The translations under genes were made by a program, and so were the position numbers. A model generated the notes under the pieces. The model made no database searches. It saw only the letters and a list, made by a program, of their open reading frames with translations, and had not been told where the DNA came from. Source: Bacteroidales bacterium (GTDB lineage Bacteria > Bacteroidota > Bacteroidia > Bacteroidales > Muribaculaceae). From it: a stretch of 40,981 nt of DNA. This document shows, piece after piece, positions 36,224-40,981 of the stretch (its first letter is position 1; each line of letters begins with the position of its first letter). Location: NCBI GenBank assembly GCA_030524765.1, contig JAUNGA010000014.1, forward strand, positions 1-40,981, in the 5' to 3' direction.

Positions 36224-36253
36224 GACGTAAATTTTTTGATGCAAATTTACGTC
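36224..36253 (-). promoter_or_regulatory. Promoter overlapped by an 11-bp dyad (operator)
   Basis: GACGTAAATTT (36224-36234) and its exact reverse complement AAATTTACGTC (36243-36253) are separated by 8 bp. The right arm contains the -7 box, read as TAAATTTG on the minus strand (36242-36249). The whole lies just before the ATG at 36220. A -33-like TTG is about 22 nt further up. A protein bound here would block transcription. Confidence 0.65.
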
Positions 36254-36296
36254 CCGATTGACTCAGAATCCAAAAATAAAGCCTGACATGGTGGAG

Positions 36297-36350
36297 GGTA
36301 TATACTTGATATACCGAACATTACACAGTCAGACAGAGAAAAAGTCTGAC
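36297..36350. promoter_or_regulatory. Two further dyads upstream of the receptor gene
   Basis: GGTATAT-acttg-ATATACC (36297-36315) is a perfect 7-bp dyad. GTCAGAC-9 nt-GTCTGAC (36328-36350) is another, lying just after the stop of the regulator gene. The first could be an activator site. The second could be a weak terminator without a U tract. Confidence 0.4.
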
Positions 36351-36354
36351 AAGG

Positions 36355-37341
36355 TCAGAAAATGGTCATGAAACTGTCGTCGCCGGCCGCGCGAAGTCGG
36401 GCGCGCAGCCTCGATTTGCGCTTATAGAGTACGTCGACTCTGCAACCGACCAACAGACAGATCGTACGTGTAGACAGTCCGCAGGCCAGATAGACGGCAA
36501 GCCGATAATCATCAGCCGAGAGATCGGGCAGCGCACGGCGCATGCGATCGAGCAGACCGTCGCGGCAGTCATTTACCGCACGTTCCATTTCGCCGAATAC
36601 AGCGCTGTCGTCGCTCACGGCCGCAATCTCTGCACGCACACGGTCAGCCACAGCCTTGAGCTCGGTTTTAGTACCCTGCGACTCATAATATGTGCCGCAC
36701 AGATTATCGATAAGTTTAAAACGGCTGTCGAGCAGACCATGCAGAGTCGACTGCAACCGCGACATGTCGGCATCGCGACACTCGAGAGCACAACGCAGCC
36801 CGGCAGCATCGGCAATCAGCGCCTCATAGCGGGCATCTTTGAGACGCATGCGCTGACGCTGACGCGCAATCACCGCCGCTCCGGCCACCGCTATCAGGGC
36901 CACAAGCCACACGAGGCGCTCGCGGGCCATCCGCTCGCGATAGAGATAATATTCCTTTTCTTTTTGCAGATAAAGCGCCGAAGCCAGTTCATCGGTGCGT
37001 GACGACAGGCGGTTCATGCTGTCGCGCACACCCATCGCACGGGCCAATACCCCGCCGCTGTCATGGGCGCTGTAATAATCTATTGCCACGCCTATTATCG
37101 TATCGGTGGGACAGGAAAGGCGATTGGCCACCATTGCCTCGCTATAAAGCAAAGCCCAGCGGGCTATAATTGCCGAATCGCGACACTGCGACACATCCAT
37201 GCCGTTGAGCATCGACAGCGCCTCGCCGGGATCTTCGGCGATCAATTCGTCGGCACGATCAAGCTGACGGGCAGTCTCGGCGCCCGACCATCCGCATCCG
37301 CAGACCACACAGCATAATATGACATAAAACAGCATTCGCAT
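36355..37341 (-). CDS. Membrane-anchored HTH regulator (TPR-like lipoprotein type)
   Basis: The 328-residue protein has an N-terminal hydrophobic segment with Cys residues (C-C-V-V-C-G-C-G, lipoprotein-like). A helical, TPR-like sensor covers about residues 22-135, a transmembrane helix about 143-160 and a coiled-coil region about 165-260. A LuxR-like HTH lies near the C-terminus (L-S-A-D-D-Y-R-L-A-V-Y-L-A-C-G-L-S-T-R-T). This architecture, with an outer sensor and an inner HTH, is common in Bacteroidales. It points to control of the adjacent receptor gene (inference). The ligand is unknown. The -7 box is only 5 nt before the first ATG, so ATG 37335 is also possible. Confidence 0.8.
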   Translation of the reverse strand: MRMLFYVILCCVVCGCGWSGAETARQLDRADELIAEDPGEALSMLNGMDVSQCRDSAIIARWALLYSEAMVANRLSCPTDTIIGVAIDYYSAHDSGGVLARAMGVRDSMNRLSSRTDELASALYLQKEKEYYLYRERMARERLVWLVALIAVAGAAVIARQRQRMRLKDARYEALIADAAGLRCALECRDADMSRLQSTLHGLLDSRFKLIDNLCGTYYESQGTKTELKAVADRVRAEIAAVSDDSAVFGEMERAVNDCRDGLLDRMRRALPDLSADDYRLAVYLACGLSTRTICLLVGCRVDVLYKRKSRLRARLRAAGDDSFMTIF

Positions 37342-37346
37342 CGGGG

Positions 37347-37377
37347 CAAAGTTAGCGGTTTTGACGCTGACTACAAA
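37347..37377 (-). promoter_or_regulatory. Promoter of the HTH regulator gene (leaderless-like)
   Basis: On the minus strand, -33 TTTG (37374-37377), 19 nt, then -7 TAACTTTG (37347-37354): a perfect Bacteroidetes promoter. The ATG at 37341 begins only 5 nt after the box. Confidence 0.7.
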
Positions 37378-37534
37378 ATATAATTGCCGGTTTCCCTCGT
37401 TTCATCCACAAAATGTGTGCTTACCCCCGGATTCGACATATTTGCCCGGATCTAATGTAGTTTGTCTGGACATACTGATATACTTAATGTTGGACACTAA
37501 AATTAAATTTTACTTTTATGTGAAATATTTGTCG

Positions 37535-37542
37535 TATCTTTG
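37535..37542 (+). promoter_or_regulatory. -7 box of the toxin/antitoxin/methyltransferase operon
   Basis: TATCTTTG lies 29 nt before the ATG at 37572. It is the only clear promoter in front of the four-gene cluster 37572-40951. Confidence 0.6.
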
Positions 37543-37571
37543 CGTTGTAATAATAGAAATAATCCGAAGAT

Positions 37572-38042
37572 ATGAGCGAAGTTGAACTGGTGCTCGTCAA
37601 CGACACCGACAAATGTACCATATACACGATTCAGTTTGCCACTGAATCAGAAACCGAGTATGAGCGGTTTTACTCCAGATTCATTGCCGATGCCAAGCTG
37701 AACCAAGACTTGCTTCGCATCGTGCAACTCGTGGATAAGATTGCCGACGAGGGTGCGTTGGAACGCTTCTTCCGCCCGGAGGGCAAGATGCGCGACTCGG
37801 TCGTGGCATTGCCGTTGCTTCGTTCAAAACTCAGGCTCTATTGTCTGCGCCTTTCCGACCAAATCCTTATCCTCGGCAATGGAGGTGTGAAGAACTCGCG
37901 TACATACGAAGAGGACGATTCTCTGCGCGGCTATGTCCTCACTCTCCAAAAATTTGAGGAACTTCTCAAAGAGGGCCAACGCGACGGAACGGTGACTATA
38001 ACCGCAAAAACTATCGAAACCGACAAAACTTTTGAGCTATGA
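37572..38042 (+). CDS. RelE/HigB-like type II toxin
   Basis: The 156-residue protein is long for a RelE/ParE toxin (about 90-120). The central part L-R-S-K-L-R-L-Y-C-L-R-L-S-D-Q-I-L-I-L-G-N-G-G-V-K is the beta-hairpin core typical of HigB/RelE-like toxins, which cleave mRNA at the ribosome. An extra N-terminal helical part of about 60 residues and a C-terminal tail are present. The stop overlaps the downstream antitoxin ATG (ATGA at 38039-38042), so the order is toxin first, as in HigBA. The methyltransferase follows in the same direction. Confidence 0.8.
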   Translation: MSEVELVLVNDTDKCTIYTIQFATESETEYERFYSRFIADAKLNQDLLRIVQLVDKIADEGALERFFRPEGKMRDSVVALPLLRSKLRLYCLRLSDQILILGNGGVKNSRTYEEDDSLRGYVLTLQKFEELLKEGQRDGTVTITAKTIETDKTFEL

Positions 38043-38302
38043 AGGATATAAGAAATCGATATCGCGAAATGGTGGCGCAGGTTCCACAGCCGATAAAAGA
38101 TGAAATCGACCTGTCCTTTGCCATTTCCAACAAGATAGATTCGTTGATGAAAGAGCGCGGCCTCTCAAAGAAACAATTTGCAGATGCTCTCGGTAAACGT
38201 CCCGGTGAAGTAACGCGCTGGCTCAGCGGGCAACACAACTTCACTATTTCTACCCTCGCAATGCTGTCCTCCTTTTTCGGCAAATCTATAATCTCAGTGT
38301 GA
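38039..38302 (+). CDS. XRE family antitoxin (HigA-like)
   Basis: The 87-residue protein has a Cro/C1-type HTH at about residues 35-82 (L-S-K-K-Q-F-A-D-A-L-G-K-R-P-G-E-V-T-R-W-L-S-G), followed by F-T-I-S-T-L-A-M-L. HigA-type antitoxins bind the toxin and repress their own promoter. It is coupled to the toxin by a 4-bp overlap. Only 2 nt separate its stop from the methyltransferase ATG at 38305, so the methyltransferase is probably under antitoxin control as well. Confidence 0.85.
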   Translation: MKDIRNRYREMVAQVPQPIKDEIDLSFAISNKIDSLMKERGLSKKQFADALGKRPGEVTRWLSGQHNFTISTLAMLSSFFGKSIISV

Positions 38303-38304
38303 TT

Positions 38305-39417
38305 ATGGCAAATGAATCCCTATCAGCGGCAAAAGCAGCTAAAAACGATGAGTTTTACACTCAATACTACGATATTGAGCGTGAGATAAGTGCTTATCTT
38401 GAATACAATCCGGATGTATTCAGGGGTAAAACGGTTTTGCTTCCATGCGATGATCCCGAATGGAGCAACTTTACGCTCTATTTCGCACAGCATTTCCAGA
38501 CGCTTGGGCTGAAAAAGTTGATTTCCACTTCTTACGCTCCCGAAAGCAAGAAATACAAGACACCTTACCAACCATCACTTTTTGAGCATGATGCGCCGCA
38601 GTTTGACCCGGCTAAGACATCGGTACGTGGTAAAATCTTTATCCTCGACCACGACATTGATGGTGACGGTCGCATTGACTTCCACGACCTCGAATGGCGG
38701 TACCTCGACGGTGACGGAGATTTCCGCAGTGCCGAAGTCACCGCACTTCGTGACGAAGCCGATATCATTGTTACCAATCCGCCTTTCTCCCTTTTCCGTG
38801 AGTTCCTTGCATGGATAGTTAAAGCTGATAAACAATTCGTGATTATCGGTAATATGAATGCGTTGACATATAAAGAAGTTTTTCCGCTTATAATGTCCAA
38901 TAAAATATGGATGGGGTGTACCATTCACAGTGGAGATCGAGAATTTGGCGTTCCCGATTATTACCCATTGAATGCAGCCGGGTGGCGTATTGATGAAAAT
39001 GGCAACAAGTATATACGAGTAAAAGGAGTACGTTGGTTTACAAACTTAGACCACGGTCGTCGTCATCAGCCATTGTCCTTAATGACAATGGAGGAAAACA
39101 TTATGTATTCCAAGCACAAAGAGATACGCGGCATAGGCTATGAGCATTATGAAAACTACGATGCGATGGAAGTCCCCTATACCGATGCAATCCCGTCAGA
39201 TTACGAGGGTGTCATGGGGGTACCCATTACTTTTCTCGACAAATATTGCCCGGAGCAATATTCGATATTAGGGATAAGCCTTGAAGAAGCTGAAATGAGC
39301 AATATTAAATCTGAACTTGGCAAATTATCGGGTGGCCCTCGATTTTATGTTAGAAGAAATGGAGAATTAATACGTCTTTATGAACGTATTATCATTAAGA
39401 AAGTTACAACCTTTTGA
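38305..39417 (+). CDS. EcoRI-family adenine-specific DNA methyltransferase (current tail A)
   Basis: The 370-residue protein belongs to the EcoRI methylase family. It opens A-K-A-A-K-N-D-E-F-Y-T-Q-Y and has L-L-P-C-D-D-P-E-W-S-N-F near residues 45-56 (cofactor region). The catalytic T-N-P-P-F-S motif is at about 157-162. An acidic Asp-Gly-rich stretch (D-I-D-G-D-G-R-I-D, about 117-125) resembles a calcium-binding loop. The protein is complete. The last 51 residues (from about 320, S-I-L-G-I-S) are the variable tail and end L-Y-E-R-I-I-I-K-K. They start at the repeat 39260-39275. Two alternative tails lie inverted downstream (39404-39600 and 39600-39763). ATG 38305 is preferred; a GTG at 38299 is in frame. 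It should modify adenine in its target. Confidence 0.88.
   Translation: MANESLSAAKAAKNDEFYTQYYDIEREISAYLEYNPDVFRGKTVLLPCDDPEWSNFTLYFAQHFQTLGLKKLISTSYAPESKKYKTPYQPSLFEHDAPQFDPAKTSVRGKIFILDHDIDGDGRIDFHDLEWRYLDGDGDFRSAEVTALRDEADIIVTNPPFSLFREFLAWIVKADKQFVIIGNMNALTYKEVFPLIMSNKIWMGCTIHSGDREFGVPDYYPLNAAGWRIDENGNKYIRVKGVRWFTNLDHGRRHQPLSLMTMEENIMYSKHKEIRGIGYEHYENYDAMEVPYTDAIPSDYEGVMGVPITFLDKYCPEQYSILGISLEEAEMSNIKSELGKLSGGPRFYVRRNGELIRLYERIIIKKVTTF
39242..39275 (+). repeat. Recombination-site candidate A (16-bp repeat plus dyad)
   Basis: ATTCGATATTAGGGAT (39260-39275) occurs again inverted at 39585-39600. Its first ten bases occur inverted again at 39754-39763. Just upstream is the perfect dyad AATATTGC-ccgga-GCAATATT (39242-39262), overlapping the start of the core. 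It marks the boundary between the constant part and the tail of the methyltransferase. Confidence 0.8.
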
Positions 39418-39600
39418 TTAAAATTCGCTGATAAACTTTCTCACGTAGTCCATTTCTTACAACGACACCGCTTGCATTCAAATCATACGTTCCAATTCTT
39501 CCGAATTTATGATAATACGCATCTTTACATTCCTGAGTTGAATAACTCCGGGATTTCAATGAATATAGATTCTCATTCTCACACATCCCTAATATCGAAT
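39404..39600 (-). other. Alternative methyltransferase tail B (inverted, promoterless)
   Basis: This minus-strand frame starts at the inverted copy of the 16-bp repeat and stops with TAA at 39404-39406. From S-I-L-G-M-C it encodes 64 residues and ends V-Y-Q-R-I-L-I-K-R-L. This matches the end of tail A (L-Y-E-R-I-I-I-K-K) and differs in between. It has no start codon or promoter of its own. The frame stays open further upstream to a Met codon at 39634, but that part is another reading of tail C. If the DNA between the two repeats were inverted, this tail would join residue 319 of the methyltransferase in the correct frame. Tails A and B overlap tail to tail by 14 bp. Confidence 0.8.
39585..39600 (-). 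repeat. Recombination-site candidate B (inverted 16-bp repeat)
   Basis: This is the exact reverse complement of 39260-39275, 309 bp away from it. In coding orientation it is preceded by the small dyad AATCAA-aca-TTGATT, which overlaps the core. The stop codon of tail C (39600-39602) shares its first base. Confidence 0.85.
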
Positions 39601-39763
39601 CAATGTTTGATTTTTCTAATAAAGATACGACCATAGGTGCGATTGCCGTTTACCACGGTACAACCGCCACGATCTTGGGGATGCGGCCTATATTTCAATT
39701 CAGCAAGTATTTCGCTTGGAGCAGAGGCTCTTGTGTTCCCACTCGCTTGCCACAATATCGAAT
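39600..39763 (-). other. Alternative methyltransferase tail C (inverted, promoterless)
   Basis: This minus-strand frame begins at the repeat core at 39754-39763 (read ATTCGATATT) in the same phase as tails A and B. It encodes 53 residues from [11 protein letters not shown] to a TGA at 39600-39602. It ends [12 protein letters not shown], the same C-terminal family motif. Internal features are P-H-P-Q-D-R-G-G and V-V-N-G-N-R. It has no start codon. Tails B and C abut exactly at base 39600. Inversion between 39260-39269 and 39754-39763 would attach it in frame. The core is shorter here (10 identical bases, then GG two bases further), so it may recombine less well. Confidence 0.75.
39754..39763 (-). 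repeat. Recombination-site candidate C (10-bp core)
   Basis: This is the minus-strand copy of ATTCGATATT. Together with the other two sites the shared pattern is ATTCGATATTnnGG. It lies 18 bp before the ATG of the DUF262-HNH gene. Confidence 0.65.
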
Positions 39764-39781
39764 TTTAAGGACAATAAACCG

Positions 39782-40951
39782 ATGAAAACAAAACTACATA
39801 CAGAGTGGACAGTCGCCGATATCTGTGACGGCTTTGTCTACAACGAATACGAGGCCAAAGGTCTTTTCGGCATGGGTGGGCAACTCACCATTCAGCCGGA
39901 GTATCAACGCAACTATATTTATGCCGACGGCAAACGGGATGTTGCCGTAATAGACTCTGTGCTTAAAGGTTATCCGCTCGGTGTGATTTACTTTGTCAAG
40001 ACAGCGGACGGCCGGTTTGAGGTGCTTGACGGACAGCAACGCATCACCTCTCTCGGACGGTTCTACAACGGTGCTGGAAAACTTAGCTGGAAAGACAGTC
40101 AAGGTCTTCCACAAAGTCTCGGCAGTCTGCCGAAAGAGCTGCGCGAAAAGTTCTTGAACGCCCAATTATTGATATACGAGTGCGAGGGCACCGAGCAAGA
40201 AATAAAGGAGTGGTTCAAGACCATAAACATTGCCGGAGTGCCGCTCAACAATCAGGAATTGCTCAACGCTGTATATTCCGGCCCGTTTATCACCGCAGCA
40301 AAGGAGGTGTTCAGCAACTCGCAGACATCTCAAATTCAGAAATGGAGTGCCTATATTAACGGAGCAGTCAACCGACAGGACTTTCTTGCAACCGCCCTCG
40401 AATGGGTGAGCCGAGGTAATGTCGAGGAATATATGCGCGACCACCGATTCAGCTCAGACATCACGGAACTTGTCAACTACTTCAACTCGGTAATTGGTTG
40501 GGTGCGCACGGTCTTTCCTATCGTTGAAAACGAAATGCGAGGTTTGCCGTGGGGTGAACTTTATGAACGATACCACAACACGCCCTATAATCCAACTCAA
40601 ATGGTTCAAAGAGTCAAGGAACTGTATGCCGACCCATACGTTAAGAGCCGCCGGGGAATATTTGAATATCTTCTTGGCGGCGAAATAGACAAGAAACTCC
40701 TTGACATCCGTATATTTGATGAAGCCACCAAACGTGCTGTTTATTCTCGCCAGACCGAGTACGCAAAGGAAAAAGGAATTTCAAACTGTCCCGATTGCGC
40801 CTTAGGCCATCAAGCTACCGCACAGAAAATATGGAAGCCCGGCGAGATGGATGCCGATCACGTTACGGCGTGGAGCCGTGGTGGCGCAACATCGATTGAA
40901 AACTGCCAGATGCTTTGCAAACACCACACCCGCGCCAAGGGCAATCGCTGA
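39782..40951 (+). CDS. DUF262-HNH nuclease
   Basis: The 389-residue protein has an N-terminal DUF262 (GmrS/ParB-like) domain with the signature [11 protein letters not shown] (D-G-Q-Q-R at about residues 83-87) and Y-Q-R-N-Y at 41-45. A helical middle follows. The C-terminal HNH domain (about 336-389) has a C-P-D-C zinc knuckle, [12 protein letters not shown], and [14 protein letters not shown]262 domains bind or hydrolyse nucleotides and often sense DNA modification; HNH cuts DNA. It could be the restriction partner of the adjacent methyltransferase or a modification-dependent nuclease. ATG 39782 is chosen; the frame is open to 39716 but that part overlaps site C. Confidence 0.88.
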   Translation: MKTKLHTEWTVADICDGFVYNEYEAKGLFGMGGQLTIQPEYQRNYIYADGKRDVAVIDSVLKGYPLGVIYFVKTADGRFEVLDGQQRITSLGRFYNGAGKLSWKDSQGLPQSLGSLPKELREKFLNAQLLIYECEGTEQEIKEWFKTINIAGVPLNNQELLNAVYSGPFITAAKEVFSNSQTSQIQKWSAYINGAVNRQDFLATALEWVSRGNVEEYMRDHRFSSDITELVNYFNSVIGWVRTVFPIVENEMRGLPWGELYERYHNTPYNPTQMVQRVKELYADPYVKSRRGIFEYLLGGEIDKKLLDIRIFDEATKRAVYSRQTEYAKEKGISNCPDCALGHQATAQKIWKPGEMDADHVTAWSRGGATSIENCQMLCKHHTRAKGNR

Positions 40952-40981
40952 CCCGATTCCGTAGCAGTATATTTTGTGGAA
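40952..40981. other. Window end, nothing seen
   Basis: Thirty bases after the nuclease stop codon, too short to interpret. Confidence 0.3.

Noticed and set aside
39260-39600. The 16-bp identity as simple coding homology without recombination
   Set aside because: Kept as the main alternative but not preferred. Two startless tails in inverse orientation, both in the right phase and abutting exactly, are hard to explain by duplication alone. Only read data can settle it.
39601-39634. Start codon and first residues (M-V-V-S-L-L-E-K) of a minus-strand gene at 39404-39634
   Set aside because: These bases are read in another frame as the end of tail C. The real coding boundary is the repeat at 39585-39600, so no independent gene is needed.
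1-40981. tRNA, rRNA, complete IS elements, riboswitches
   Set aside because: Looked for by eye; no convincing cloverleaf, rRNA segment, transposase gene or known riboswitch was found.

Overview
The window looks like a chromosomal segment of a gut-type Bacteroidales bacterium, most likely a Muribaculaceae (S24-7) relative. This rests on inference from several signs. Many genes are preceded by the Bacteroidetes -7 box TAnnTTTG. There are TonB-dependent receptors, DUF4230 proteins and CreD-like proteins. Regulators are of AraC type or of the membrane-anchored type with a C-terminal HTH. The core is GC-rich, with AT-richer islands at both ends. No rRNA, tRNA, CRISPR array or complete insertion sequence was seen.

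Left island (1-7,100): the tail of a small membrane protein, an AlbA/Schlafen-type regulator, and about 2 kb of AT-rich non-coding DNA. That stretch carries four tandem ~138-bp units, each an imperfect palindrome. It runs straight into an HsdR gene that has lost its N-terminal third. A YgjP-type metallopeptidase and two small ORFs follow, closed by a strong hairpin terminator.

Central housekeeping/accessory core (7,300-20,400): a short and a full CreD-like membrane protein, a DUF1232/DUF4230 operon, two AraC regulators, three acetyltransferases, a DUF5131 protein, a LuxR-type regulator, a DUF1349 protein, a K+/H+ antiporter, a ROK kinase and a K+ channel-like protein with an altered selectivity filter.

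Urease/nickel region (20,400-34,100): a TonB-dependent receptor is divergent from ureABC-ureEFGD. These are followed by a urea transporter, an ECF nickel transporter (NikMN-NikQ-NikO) and an MFS transporter, with a CDF metal exporter converging from the other strand. Together they could bring in urea and nickel, assemble nickel urease and balance metal levels. A hairpin lies between ureC and ureE.

Right island (34,100-40,981): a second beta-barrel receptor whose promoter overlaps a perfect 11-bp dyad, a membrane-anchored HTH regulator, and then a defence-like operon. The operon holds a RelE/HigB-like toxin, an XRE antitoxin, an EcoRI-family adenine methyltransferase and a DUF262-HNH nuclease. 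The most notable observation is between the last two genes. The methyltransferase's C-terminal tail is followed by two alternative, inverted, promoterless C-terminal tails. Each begins at a copy of the same short sequence (ATTCGATATT core, in the same reading frame) and ends in the same family motif (Y-x-R-I-x-I-[KR]-[KR]). This is the layout of a miniature shufflon that could exchange the tail of the methyltransferase by DNA inversion.
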